Of a DNA stretch of 34,091 nucleotides, positions 23,792 through 33,022 are shown piece after piece. Source of the DNA: Cohnella terricola (GTDB taxonomy: Bacteria; Bacillota; Bacilli; Paenibacillales; Paenibacillaceae); NCBI RefSeq assembly GCF_007786475.1, contig NZ_VNJJ01000025.1, positions 1 to 34,091 of the forward strand, written 5' to 3'. The number at the start of each line of letters is the position of its first letter. The stretch's first letter is position 1. The notes under the pieces were generated by a model that had not been told where the DNA came from, ran no database searches, and was given only the letters and a program-made list of their open reading frames with translations. The translations under genes were made by a program, and so were the position numbers.

Positions 23792-24361
23792 ATGTACGTT
23801 CTAAAATTGCGGTTGGCAAAAATAATCATGAAGCATTATTTAGGGGTTATTTATAAAGGTTCGACCTACAACAGTCAAGGAGAGCTGCTATTAAGGAGGG
23901 CCGCGATCACCCGTATTGGACCGCTAGTTGGTTTTCTACTTGCAGTAATAGCATTAACTCTGGGGTATTTCCAGGATCCAAGCATGACTTCAGAGGATAG
24001 TTTGCTACTCTTGCAGACGATGAGCGGATGCCTGGTGATACTCGGGTTTGCGACTCTTGCGTTTAGTGTATCGAGAACGGTTGTAGACCAAGACGGCGTG
24101 AGCAGCTACCGGTTGTTTATTGGCAGGCGTCTATCTTTTGATGAAATAAATCAAGTTACATTTACAAGATTGTTCGGAGGCTGTATGGAATTATCAGGCC
24201 AAGGGAAGAAGATTCGAGTCCCTCTGGATACAAGCGGCTTTGCAGTGTTTTTCGAACGTTTGAAGCAACGGAATCCGCAGTTGGAATTAGGCGAGGTTGA
24301 ACATGAGTTGCAGAAACGTTCTAAGTTGTTGGAGAGTTTGGGTTTTCGGGTTCAGGCATAA
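23792..24361 (+). CDS. membrane protein with a PH-like domain
   Basis: The protein has 189 residues from ATG 23792, 9 bases after AAAGGAGG. Two membrane helices lie at about 44-61 and 72-92 (LLLLQTMSGCLVILGFATLA). The C-terminal cytosolic part, TVVDQDGVSSYRLFIGRRLS followed by FDEINQV, has the look of the small bacterial PH-like domains that follow paired helices. No enzyme motif. Its role in the locus is unknown; it may be an accessory membrane protein or a passenger. Confidence 0.78.
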   Translation: MYVLKLRLAKIIMKHYLGVIYKGSTYNSQGELLLRRAAITRIGPLVGFLLAVIALTLGYFQDPSMTSEDSLLLLQTMSGCLVILGFATLAFSVSRTVVDQDGVSSYRLFIGRRLSFDEINQVTFTRLFGGCMELSGQGKKIRVPLDTSGFAVFFERLKQRNPQLELGEVEHELQKRSKLLESLGFRVQA

Positions 24362-24412
24362 TGGATGTTTCAATAGAGGTGGAGTTCGAGTCAATGGAAG
24401 GATGCGAATCTA

Positions 24413-24835
24413 GTGCTGCATGATGAACTCACGATAGCAAAAAACAAGATAAGGAATGCGGTCATTGCAGGCGTTTTCTGTTCTGTCACAACCTTGCTTA
24501 TGAAAACTTTCGGATCGGGTTATTTAGAATACGAATATGATTGGATATTTTATTTTGATTTGGCGATCCCTGTAGGATTAACTTTAGGTGTGTATAGAAA
24601 AAGTCGTGTTTGCGCAATTTTGTTGTTTGTATGCTATTTGTATTCGAAAATAATATATTTAATTTCTGCCGGTCCGATGTCGGGGTCAGATACTATGTCA
24701 TTGGTTCCGATAATGATGTCGATGGGTTATCTCTACATGTTTGGTCAAGGCATCTCAGGGGCGTTCGCATATCACAAGCTTAAGAAAAGGAACAGTCTAC
24801 AACTCAATCGCACGGAAATCTCCGAGCTGGATTGA
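24413..24835 (+). CDS. small polytopic membrane protein of unknown function
   Basis: The protein has 140 residues from GTG 24413; GGAAGG lies about 10 bases upstream and no better in-frame start exists. Three or four membrane helices are visible, including AVIAGVFCSVTTLLMKTF, WIFYFDLAIPVGLTLGV, VCAILLFVCYLYSKIIYLIS and VPIMMSMGYLYMFGQGISGA. The tail is charged and cytosolic. I do not recognise the family. It is followed by a 74-base gap and then the VgrG island; it could be a lineage-specific passenger or an immunity-type membrane protein. Confidence 0.72.
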   Translation: MLHDELTIAKNKIRNAVIAGVFCSVTTLLMKTFGSGYLEYEYDWIFYFDLAIPVGLTLGVYRKSRVCAILLFVCYLYSKIIYLISAGPMSGSDTMSLVPIMMSMGYLYMFGQGISGAFAYHKLKKRNSLQLNRTEISELD

Positions 24836-24909
24836 TCGTTGGAATGCTTAGGTTATTCGTTTCAGTCATAAAATCATAAGTCCCAAATTGAGCAAAGGAG
24901 ATGAACCAA

Positions 24910-26427
24910 ATGTCAACACCTATCGTCGCCTATGATGCTTTAAAGATTGCTCCCTTCGAGATGAGATTACATGATGTGAAGCTTGTCAAGAAAATCAACG
25001 AACATGCCAGACTGACCTTCACGGGGGTTATTCCGGATGATAAAGAAGAAAGCTATGTACGGATGGCGGATGAACAGACAGCAATTGAGCTGCTGTATAC
25101 CGATGCTTCCGGGAAAAGTCAGAGATTGTTTCATGGCATGATTCTACGACTGCAAGTCAAAGTAAGCCAAGGGGTGTACTGGCTGGAGGCTGAAGCTGTT
25201 TCCCATACGTATGCGATGGACATCAAGCAAGAATATCGCTCATTTCAGAACCACTCGATGTTGATCACTGATGTGATGAAGAAAATCAACAACAATTACC
25301 CCAAGGCGCAAACCATAAATACATTTTCCGACGAACGCTCACTTGGTGCTTATCTCCTACAGTACCAAGAAACCGACTGGCAATTTTTAAAGCGATTAGC
25401 TTCCCATTATCATACAGTACTTATACCTATAACGACGCAAGATAGCATCCGCATGTATTTGGGGTTTCCTAACGATCGGAATGCTGGGGAACTAAAAAGC
25501 ACTCATTATCGGGTATTTAAAGATTTACTGGCCTATAAAAATGAGGTGGATTCAGACAATCCTAACCTTAATGAACAAGACTATATTAGCTACGAAGTGG
25601 AACTCAATCAAATACTAGAGTTAGGCGACAAAGTCACGTTTAAGGGACGGAAGCTTCATGTCTTTGAAGTTCAGACGGAAATGACACGAGGCGTACTTAC
25701 AAACAAATACACACTCTGTGCCAAGAAAGCAGGGTACCAAAGGAAGAAATTCAATCGGAATATTATTGGCGCGTCTATTCAGGGCAAAGTGAGGGAAGTC
25801 GTTCGAGATGAGGTTAAAGTACAACTGGACTATGACCAGGATTGGAGCTTACAAACCTCATCCCCATTCCCCTACTCTACGATGTACGCTTCCGATGATC
25901 AGACGGGATGGTACTGCATGCCGGAGAAAGGCGATGATATACGTCTTTACTTCCCAAGCACTAAAGAACCAGAAGGAATTGCCATTAGTTCGGTTAGGAA
26001 GAAGCTACCACAAGAAGCAACTCAGAATAGCACCCCAAAGAACGTTACGACTACCGTCGTAAAACAGGAGATTCTGCAGCCTATCATTCAATACGATAGT
26101 GAAGTGAAAGATGATTTGATGAAGAATCCGAATACAAAATATTTGCTGACACCAACGGGTCAGAAAATATTGTTCGAGGAAGACAAGATCACAATCGTAG
26201 GTGCCGATGGTGGCGCAGCTATAACATTGACGAACGCGGGTACGATAATTTTGAACAGCAGTAATAAGATTTCAATTCAAACAGGCAAACAGATTGAAAT
26301 GGTATCGCAATCGATCATGATGGTTGCCAATCAAATTGAGATGTCTACTGCTCAAGGCCTTGCAAAATTCAAAATCGACCAAGGCCAAGTGCTGATTAAA
26401 GGTGTCGAAGTATTGATGGAAAAATAA
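24910..26427 (+). CDS. VgrG-family spike protein without an effector tail
   Basis: The protein has 505 residues from ATG 24910, 9 bases after AAAGGAG. The gpD/VgrG part covers about 1-285, with the characteristic YQETDWQFLKRLASHY near 155-170. An OB-like gp5 part follows (ASIQGKVREVVRDEVKVQLD), then YCMPEKGDDIRLYFP, a linker and a C-terminal beta-helix of repeated short strands (AGTIILNSSNKISIQTGKQI and on). It ends with the spike, with no toxin extension. VgrG trimers cap the inner tube and carry the PAAR tip. It shares its plan with the 998-residue VgrG at 28730, which points to a duplicated spike gene. Confidence 0.93.
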   Translation: MSTPIVAYDALKIAPFEMRLHDVKLVKKINEHARLTFTGVIPDDKEESYVRMADEQTAIELLYTDASGKSQRLFHGMILRLQVKVSQGVYWLEAEAVSHTYAMDIKQEYRSFQNHSMLITDVMKKINNNYPKAQTINTFSDERSLGAYLLQYQETDWQFLKRLASHYHTVLIPITTQDSIRMYLGFPNDRNAGELKSTHYRVFKDLLAYKNEVDSDNPNLNEQDYISYEVELNQILELGDKVTFKGRKLHVFEVQTEMTRGVLTNKYTLCAKKAGYQRKKFNRNIIGASIQGKVREVVRDEVKVQLDYDQDWSLQTSSPFPYSTMYASDDQTGWYCMPEKGDDIRLYFPSTKEPEGIAISSVRKKLPQEATQNSTPKNVTTTVVKQEILQPIIQYDSEVKDDLMKNPNTKYLLTPTGQKILFEEDKITIVGADGGAAITLTNAGTIILNSSNKISIQTGKQIEMVSQSIMMVANQIEMSTAQGLAKFKIDQGQVLIKGVEVLMEK

Positions 26428-26447
26428 TGGCGGGGAGTGTTGGGTCT

Positions 26448-27596
26448 ATGAATGCCCGTGAGAAATGGGAACATTTTGTCCAAGTTGACGCTCTGCCCCA
26501 TCGAACGGAGCAGATCCGGAATCTGTACAAATATTTCTGTGAACATAAGGATTTGATTGCACAGGAGTTTGTATTGATCTTTGATCAGTTTTGTCAGAAC
26601 CTTCGAAGAATTCAGGACGCAGGTGAAATGCAGAAATGCGCTTGTATCCATATTTCTCTGTTACGAACAAGCATGATAGAAGGCCAACCCGTCTATATGC
26701 TGGAGGCTTTTGACATTGAGACCTTAGATCGCGTTAAACTATCGCCCTTTCGCTATCATGCATATTGGATTTTTAGCTTCATGAATAAACTGGAAGACTT
26801 GTGCGATGCGGATAGAAGAAAGTATGCAGGGCAAATAGATCGCCCGATGTTGGAAGCATGGATGAAAGAACAAGTATTTCCATTTCATGAATTCATGGTG
26901 CATGCTGTACGTTATGCTATGGATCGTGTCGTGCGGCTTGCTTCTTTTCGCAGCATAGAAAAAGAAGTGCTTTTTGAAATACGCGTTTGCGAGTACAGAG
27001 ATCAGAATGAAAGCGAATCTGTCTATCGTATAAATGAATCGAAGAAAATGTCGGTCTCTTGCAAAGGCTGGCTGGAATGCTTATTTGACCATGATTACAT
27101 TTATGAACATATTCAAGACGTAGACGTTTCTTATGGTCAGTATGCAGGGATCAATTTGAACTATGCTCGGTTGGAGAATGTAGGCTTGACCCAAAGTAAT
27201 ATGCGAAATAGCTACTTGTTGGGTAGCAAATTTGAAGCTTGCAGATGCGATTTGGTTGATTTTAGTGGGAGCACCCTATTTGATGCAGATTTTCGCAATT
27301 GTAATTTGGAACAGGCCAGATTTGATCACGTTTTGGCACAGCGTAACCTGATGAACGAAAAACGAGGGATGATATTTGGGATTCACGGAGTTAATTTCCA
27401 AGGGGCAAATCTAACAAATGCCAGTTTTCGAGGGGCGAGGCTTGCTGGTGATTTTTTAAATGCCGCGTTAAATGGAACGGACTTTACTGATGCGGATCTA
27501 ACCGGCAGTTATATGCTCAAGCGTGATGCTGATCGGGTTCTGCTTTCCGGGGATCAGCGTCAAAGCATAAGCTGGGTTGAAGGAAATGCCTCTTAG
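26448..27596 (+). CDS. pentapeptide-repeat protein of the VgrG island
   Basis: The protein has 382 residues from ATG 26448 (GGGGAG about 10 bases upstream); ATG 26427, overlapping the vgrG stop as TAATG, is the other choice. Residues 1-220 are mostly helical and unassigned. From about 225, pentapeptide repeats of the A(D/N)LxX kind build a right-handed beta-helix: YAGINLNYARLENVGLTQSN, FDADFRNCNLEQARF, and VNFQGANLTNASFRGARL, with a short break near 300-318. It is soluble. Pentapeptide proteins occur beside vgrG and PAAR genes in type VI loci, where such proteins can act as spike adaptors or effectors; which one applies here is unknown. Confidence 0.85.
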   Translation: MNAREKWEHFVQVDALPHRTEQIRNLYKYFCEHKDLIAQEFVLIFDQFCQNLRRIQDAGEMQKCACIHISLLRTSMIEGQPVYMLEAFDIETLDRVKLSPFRYHAYWIFSFMNKLEDLCDADRRKYAGQIDRPMLEAWMKEQVFPFHEFMVHAVRYAMDRVVRLASFRSIEKEVLFEIRVCEYRDQNESESVYRINESKKMSVSCKGWLECLFDHDYIYEHIQDVDVSYGQYAGINLNYARLENVGLTQSNMRNSYLLGSKFEACRCDLVDFSGSTLFDADFRNCNLEQARFDHVLAQRNLMNEKRGMIFGIHGVNFQGANLTNASFRGARLAGDFLNAALNGTDFTDADLTGSYMLKRDADRVLLSGDQRQSISWVEGNAS

Positions 27597-27612
27597 AAAA
27601 GGAGGGAATGAC

Positions 27613-28131
27613 ATGGAATATTTCTTCGTTAGTCATGACTCTCGTCTAGATTCGATCGGTGGAGATATATTGTTTTCCGATCGGGTGTTGAACGGATTTG
27701 ACCAAGCGAATGAAGATGAGACAGCCGTCGTTAAGTCGGGGAAAAAACTGGTGTACAGGAGCGTAATTGAACACCCTGTCTTGCTTGTTTCAACAGAAAT
27801 CTGCGAAATATTAAAGCAATTCAAACCTGATTTAAGATATAAAGTCGTCGTCGTTACAGATCCGTTAACCTATGAAAATTCCCGATACGGTTTGATTGAC
27901 ATACCGGTAGTAGACTGTATATCTCGTACGAAATCCACAATTGAGCACGGGATCGTCAAGTTGGCAGTCATTGACGAGAATTTAGTAGGCGATCTAAATA
28001 TTTTCAAGATTTCACAATTTCCAGAGGCTGGTTTAGCGGTAAGGTTAGATGTTGCAGAAGGCTTGCTCAGAAGAAGCTTATATGGCATTCGTATTAGACG
28101 AATACAATCCCAGAGGAGTGGTTTGAAATGA
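27613..28131 (+). CDS. small unknown protein of the spike island, possible adaptor
   Basis: The protein has 172 residues from ATG 27613, set by AAAAGGAGGG at 27596-27605; an upstream in-frame start at 27577 would lie before this site. It is soluble and mixed alpha/beta, with VLLVSTEICEILKQFKPDLR near residues 55-75, a phrase that resembles the Imm11/DUF1629 group. That group is linked to type VI and polymorphic-toxin loci, but I hold the match loosely. Its stop overlaps the start of the PAAR-like gene (ATGA), so the two are probably coupled and may act together as tip and loader or chaperone. Confidence 0.8.
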   Translation: MEYFFVSHDSRLDSIGGDILFSDRVLNGFDQANEDETAVVKSGKKLVYRSVIEHPVLLVSTEICEILKQFKPDLRYKVVVVTDPLTYENSRYGLIDIPVVDCISRTKSTIEHGIVKLAVIDENLVGDLNIFKISQFPEAGLAVRLDVAEGLLRRSLYGIRIRRIQSQRSGLK

Positions 28132-28712
28132 AGCATGTGTTTTTTGAACAGTTGACTCAAGAAATGATTAACGAGCTTACATTGACTCCGTGGAGAACGA
28201 CAGAGACTTTTGTAACTCGGGGTGCTTTTATGCATTGCACAAATGGGACACATGAAGAAGTGCTGAATCAGCCAACAGTGAACGGGGTTTATATTAACGA
28301 AAATCCTATGATGACGGTAAAAGATTGCAATCCGTCTACTTCTTCGGGCCGTAATCCTGAATCAGAGGTGGTAGGTAAAAACATAGACGGTAACTTTCAT
28401 TCCTTTGGTTATTGCCGGAGTGAAATTCACCCAAGAGCTAAGATTGTGGAGGAATATAAAATTCCCCCAGATAAAATCGGTGGTCTTCCCGTCGCTTTTA
28501 ATCCTGAGACATACGAAATGCAATTTGTGTATCCCTGCGTTCCTAAGATCGACTCTGAATGGGAGTTCGGAAGTAGCAATGTGTTTATCAATAATGTTGC
28601 AGTCTTGACGAATAAGTCTTGTCTCCGTTGCAAAAACAATGGAACGATTCGGTTTTTAACTAATGGGATGGACATCCCTCCTATTCAATTTATAGAGCAT
28701 TACATGAAGTAA
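28128..28712 (+). CDS. PAAR-like spike-tip protein (DUF4280 type)
   Basis: The protein has 194 residues from ATG 28128. It shows the DUF4280 plan: FVTRGAFMHCTNGTHEEVL near 25-43, the M-M-T-V-K-D segment, NIDGNFHSFGYCRSEIHP, a central Pro/Cys region (YPCVPKIDSEWEFGS), and the closing VLTNKSCLRCKNNGTIRFLT. The paired cysteines may hold a metal at the tip. DUF4280 proteins act as PAAR-like points on the end of a VgrG trimer. The gene sits directly before the effector-bearing VgrG (17 bases), the natural order for a dedicated tip and its spike. Confidence 0.88.
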   Translation: MKHVFFEQLTQEMINELTLTPWRTTETFVTRGAFMHCTNGTHEEVLNQPTVNGVYINENPMMTVKDCNPSTSSGRNPESEVVGKNIDGNFHSFGYCRSEIHPRAKIVEEYKIPPDKIGGLPVAFNPETYEMQFVYPCVPKIDSEWEFGSSNVFINNVAVLTNKSCLRCKNNGTIRFLTNGMDIPPIQFIEHYMK

Positions 28713-28729
28713 AGAGGGAAGGTGTTCGG

Positions 28730-31726
28730 ATGAAAGCCTGGCATGAAGCCGATGGATTCCAGTTGCAATTCCCCTATGAACTGAAGGCGGTTCGTAGTTT
28801 GCAAATTGTACAATCGTTCAATGAACATACTCGTTGTTACTTGACGGTTATGATGACCGAGAAGCACTCGGAAGCTTGTATGCGAAATGCAAGCTACAAG
28901 GATAGTCTATTAATCCGCAAGCCGGGCACTCCCCAGAATGAATACTGGTTCTCCGGAGGAATATCTAGCGTTGATATAAGTGTAGAGGACGGCATCCCCT
29001 GCGTGACGATCGAGGCGGTTTCTCGAACCTATGAGATGGATATGCAACGAAATAGTCGCTCTTACCAGAACAAGCAGAATACTTACACGGATATAATTAA
29101 GGAGCTTGTAGAAGGTTATCCCGGAGGGGACGCTCAGAACGAAGCAACGCAGCCTGGCGCAGTAATAGGCGAGCTTATCGTACAATACGAAGAGACCGAT
29201 TGGCAGTTTCTGAAGCGATTAGCATCCCGAATCGGCACAGTTATTTTACCTGATGTCACAATGGACGCAACAAGGGTTTACTTCGGAGTTCCAGACTTTT
29301 CTTGGGGAAAAGTACTTAAGGCAAATGGTTATTCGATGATTCAGGATAGAGCCAGCTACTTAACTTACAAAGCCGCCGGCGAAACACTGACGGAGTCCGA
29401 ATGGATTAGCTACAGCGTCCTATCGGATCAATATTTTCAGGTGGGCGAGAATGTAAGCTTTAAGCATCAGACTTGGGTCATTAGCAAATCTGTAATAACC
29501 TACGATAAGGGTAGTCTAATACGAGAATATGTTCTAGTTAAGAGAAGCGCACTTCGACGGAAGTCTAAAATGAATCGAGCTATCCAGGGCGTTTCGTTGG
29601 AAGGCAAAGTGGTAAAGCGTGCTAATAATATGGTAAAAGTTCATCTGGATATTGATAAAGTGCATGATAAGCAAGGAAATTGGTGGTTCCCTTATTCAGC
29701 GGAAGGAAACAACATTTTTCATTGTATGCCGGACGAAGGCGCACGAATCAAAGTATATTTTCCTGACGGAATAGAGAAGAAAGCATTTGCGATCAATTCC
29801 GTGCGCGGCAATCATGAAGAGATGCAGTCCCGAACGGTATTTCAGACGCCGACTACGAAAGCGTTCCATATGCCAGGCGAAGCAAAGATGGAGCTTAAAG
29901 ACACGGGGGTACTGTTCGAGAAGGGGACGGTCTCTTTAAGTCTGGATAAGAATAGTATAAGTGTTAATGCGGATGAAGATATATTGCTGTTGGCCGGTAA
30001 CGTAATAGACATGGGGAATAAGGAATCAGACAAAGTGCTGGAGTCTATTAGGATGACAGCTAAGGAGTTCATCGCACTACAAACGAATACGAAGCAGTAT
30101 GTGATGATGAGTCCCTATCAGATTGGAATACGTAGTGCAAGGATTGATTTTGAGAAAGTCGAAATGGACTTCGTTGACATGCTAACGGATGAAGAGCTGC
30201 AGGAATTATATATAGATGATCAATTTGAAAATGAGCTGTTTAATTATCAACTTGAATGGTTTGAGAGAGTCCATAGTGTCGTGTATATTCCTGATTCGAC
30301 AAAAGCTACAATGAGAGCTAACATCAGGGAGAGAGTGAATAATGACCCAAATCGTAAGGAACTTGCTCGAGTCAAAATGGGGAAGTATGACAAAGAAGAT
30401 TTAAAGGTAAAGTATTTAACTAAAAATATAAAACGGGAAGAAACAAGAGAGAAGTCGAAGGAAGAGCTAGCTCAGAATAAGAGTAATTATGAGGCACAGT
30501 ATAAGGAATATGGACAGGCATTGGCAGAGAGGCATAAAGCGATTGAAGTAGCGAAGAACAATAAGGGCAGTACAACGGAAACAAACGTATCGAATGGGGA
30601 GGGGTTAGCCGAGCAAAGTACGAATCAAATGATGAAACCAGCGGAGCAGAAGAAGAATTCCACCGTATGGGATAAAGTGGTGGGTGGAGTAAGCGGACTA
30701 ATCGACGGGCTGGTCAAACATATTGATAAGGAACAGTTAATGGAATGGGAACTGGCAAATGTGATTCCCCAGAAGCCAGAGTATCTAAGTAAGAAAGATA
30801 TGCCAGTCATTTATCTCTCTCGCTATAGCAACCAAATCCTAAAGATAGATCCTCAAATGACAGCGGCTGTACTTGGCATATTAATGGGTGTGGTCGCTAT
30901 AGTCCTTTCCATACCGACAGGCGGAATGTCAGTTTACCTTGCTATTATCGCTACCGCTGGAGCAACATTGGGCGCGATGCAGATTGTAATCAGTGTGAAA
31001 GAGTTAGAAGCCTTAAATGAAGGTAAAACCGATACCAAGCAGAGAGTGTTTGGTATCGATCAAGAAGATCTTAACAACATGGGGATCATACTGGGAGTAG
31101 TCAGTTTATCTATGCTGGCCAAACACGGTATACTGAAGTTATCCGATAAATTCGTAAACACTCGCAATGTGGTTGCTCTTGAAGAGATTGCGGATTTGAG
31201 TAAAGTTGTAACACCATCTAATAATGTAATTAGTTCAGAGCGTGTTTTGGAGACTATTCGTATAAGCGAAACTACAAGAGATGCGTCAAATATTGGTGAT
31301 GGAGCCAAAGCATCAATTACAAATAAATTTCCTAATGACCCAATCCCATCAAATGGACGAATAACCCCATATCAGATTGAAAATGGACGAATAAAAGGGG
31401 TAAATGGACAAACTCAATTTGATTTTATTATTAATGCTGAAGGTAAATTGATAATAGGAAATAAGCATCAATTTCTAGCTAATAATATGGATGTAAAAGC
31501 AGCAGGATCAATTAAATTAGATGGCAAAGGACAATTAAGACGAATTTCCAATGATTCTGGACACTATAGACCTACAGTTGAAGAGGCTACACATTTTGAT
31601 GATTTATTTAGAAAAGCGGGAATCGATACCTCCAAGACATGGATGGAAATGTATAAATTCGAATTTAATAGCGAAGGATTTATTACGAAATATTGGGTGG
31701 ACAGCAGATGGGAGGTTAAGAAATAA
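28730..31726 (+). CDS. evolved VgrG with a C-terminal toxin-like extension
   Basis: The protein has 998 residues from ATG 28730 (AGGGAAGG 8 bases before). The VgrG part covers about 1-450: QYEETDWQFLKRLASRIGTV, then GVSLEGKVVKRANNMVKVHL, CMPDEGARIKVYFPDG and a short beta-helix. Residues about 480-700 are charged and coiled. Hydrophobic segments lie at about 710-760 and 782-800 (GIILGVVSLSMLAKHGIL), a possible pore or translocation module. After a linker, the last 140 residues form a separate tip domain with NKHQFLANNMDVKAAGSIKL, then SNDSGHYRP at about 941-949, and a final EVKK. The SGHYxP motif with an upstream V-x-x-A-G is typical of a group of polymorphic-toxin ends; I cannot name its activity. 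The tip is AT-rich compared with the rest of the gene. Confidence 0.9.
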   Translation: MKAWHEADGFQLQFPYELKAVRSLQIVQSFNEHTRCYLTVMMTEKHSEACMRNASYKDSLLIRKPGTPQNEYWFSGGISSVDISVEDGIPCVTIEAVSRTYEMDMQRNSRSYQNKQNTYTDIIKELVEGYPGGDAQNEATQPGAVIGELIVQYEETDWQFLKRLASRIGTVILPDVTMDATRVYFGVPDFSWGKVLKANGYSMIQDRASYLTYKAAGETLTESEWISYSVLSDQYFQVGENVSFKHQTWVISKSVITYDKGSLIREYVLVKRSALRRKSKMNRAIQGVSLEGKVVKRANNMVKVHLDIDKVHDKQGNWWFPYSAEGNNIFHCMPDEGARIKVYFPDGIEKKAFAINSVRGNHEEMQSRTVFQTPTTKAFHMPGEAKMELKDTGVLFEKGTVSLSLDKNSISVNADEDILLLAGNVIDMGNKESDKVLESIRMTAKEFIALQTNTKQYVMMSPYQIGIRSARIDFEKVEMDFVDMLTDEELQELYIDDQFENELFNYQLEWFERVHSVVYIPDSTKATMRANIRERVNNDPNRKELARVKMGKYDKEDLKVKYLTKNIKREETREKSKEELAQNKSNYEAQYKEYGQALAERHKAIEVAKNNKGSTTETNVSNGEGLAEQSTNQMMKPAEQKKNSTVWDKVVGGVSGLIDGLVKHIDKEQLMEWELANVIPQKPEYLSKKDMPVIYLSRYSNQILKIDPQMTAAVLGILMGVVAIVLSIPTGGMSVYLAIIATAGATLGAMQIVISVKELEALNEGKTDTKQRVFGIDQEDLNNMGIILGVVSLSMLAKHGILKLSDKFVNTRNVVALEEIADLSKVVTPSNNVISSERVLETIRISETTRDASNIGDGAKASITNKFPNDPIPSNGRITPYQIENGRIKGVNGQTQFDFIINAEGKLIIGNKHQFLANNMDVKAAGSIKLDGKGQLRRISNDSGHYRPTVEEATHFDDLFRKAGIDTSKTWMEMYKFEFNSEGFITKYWVDSRWEVKK
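30331..31194 (+). repeat. direct repeat, copy 1 (pre-toxin part of the large vgrG)
   Basis: This stretch matches 33228-34091 at a constant offset of 2897 bases with no insertions or deletions and about twenty mismatches over 864 bases by eye. It encodes residues about 535-821 of the large VgrG. The match begins abruptly after 30330 and runs to the window end in the second copy, so the true right edge is not visible. Confidence 0.95.
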
Positions 31727-31727
31727 T

Positions 31728-32132
31728 ATGAAATATTCATTTAATCAAATGGATAGGAATATGTTTAAGGAAAACTTATTGAAAACAATAGAGGAATTAC
31801 TCGCACTTCAAAAAATTCATGCTTATAATGTTATTAAATTTATACTATCTGTAGATGAGGAGTCAGAAAAAAGTCACAACTCAAATGATGATTTCATGAG
31901 ATTAGGTATATTAAGTAAAGAGAATATTAATGATAGAGAGTTCATGTTAGAAGATATTATTAATATGCTTGTTCATCCGAGACTGCATTATCCTTTATGG
32001 ATAAATGTCTCCGTCTATGAAATTAAGGAGGATATCATAATTATCAAGCTTAAATCAAGCTCACGATTTAGAAGACCTTCTGAGTTGCTTAATAAGGAAA
32101 CGAATCATCCTCCATTTAAAGCAATTACTTAA
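31728..32132 (+). CDS. candidate immunity protein for the VgrG toxin tip
   Basis: The protein has 134 residues from ATG 31728, which follows the vgrG stop by one base; GGGAGG lies 12 bases upstream, inside vgrG. It is soluble, strongly AT-rich, and acidic to mixed in charge, with LLALQKIHAYNVIKFILSVD near 25-45. I do not recognise the family. A small gene immediately after a toxin domain and of the same AT-rich character is the usual place for a cognate immunity gene; that role is inference from position. No further gene follows before the IS21 relic. Confidence 0.75.
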   Translation: MKYSFNQMDRNMFKENLLKTIEELLALQKIHAYNVIKFILSVDEESEKSHNSNDDFMRLGILSKENINDREFMLEDIINMLVHPRLHYPLWINVSVYEIKEDIIIIKLKSSSRFRRPSELLNKETNHPPFKAIT

Positions 32133-32265
32133 ATGAATCTAACGTCACCCTTTCTCTTCAGAGTGTCACCGCTCACGCTTTTTGTCGGTAAAACTTCGCG
32201 ACAAGTTTGGGCTGTCAAGATCGGACGAAAACTCCCCAAAAGAATCGCTCAAAAATTCCCCAGTT

Positions 32266-33022
32266 TCATCGGTCGGCTTCTCCTTCGTCAGTAGGTTCGG
32301 GACGAAAGAAGCCGGCCTTTTTCTTTTCCTTGATTCGATAGCTTTCACCTTTGATATTTACCGTGCTGGAGTGATGCAGGAGGCCATCGAGGATCGCCGT
32401 AGCCAGCACGGTATCCCCGAAGATATCACCCCAAGCCCCAATCGTCTTATTCGACATAAGCAAGATGGAGCCGCGTTCATATCGTTCGGAGACGATCTGA
32501 AAGAAGAAGTACGCAGCAGTCTCGTCCATCTTCCGGTAGCCGAGTTCGTCGTTGATGAGTAGATCCGGCTTTATGAACATCTTCATTTTTTGCTTGATCG
32601 TATTCGTCATGTGAGCAGTGTCTGCACGAGATCGTGAGCCGTGATGAAGTAGACTGTATAACGTTGCTTGATTGCTTCCAAGCTTAGCGCTACGGCAAGA
32701 TGTGTCTTGCCCACGCCCGGCGGTCCTAAGAAGACGAGATTCTCCTGATGCTCCACAAATCGCAGTGTCGCCAGGTCGCGCATTCGACGTTCGTCGATGG
32801 AAGACTGAAAGGCAAAGTCAAACTGGTCCAGTGTCTTACGGAATGGAAAATGCGCAAGACGCGTCCGCGTTTGGCGAGCAATTCTTCCGCAAGCAGATTG
32901 TCCAGAAACTCCAATTACAGTATATTACGTATAGACGCTTCTTCGGCGTGCTGGTGAAGGATTTCGGGTATGCGAACCCATCCAAAGTGGCGGATCGCAT
33001 CTTCCAGTCTCTCTTGCAGCAT
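32266..33022 (-). pseudogene. istB: istB-like IS21 helper ATPase, frameshifted
   Basis: The expected start is at 33022 (MLQERLEDAIRHFGW, then RIPEILHQHAEE). The chain continues in shifting frames: EFLDNLLAEELLAKRGRVLR, then IDERRMRDLATLRFVEH and the Walker A GPPGVGKTHLAVAL, then a stop or shift near 32610, then PDLLINDELGYRKMD and YERGSILLMSN to the end at 32266. At least two frameshifts break it. Total length is about 250 codons, the usual IstB size. The helper ATPase chose targets for the transposase; it cannot be made intact here. Confidence 0.88.
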
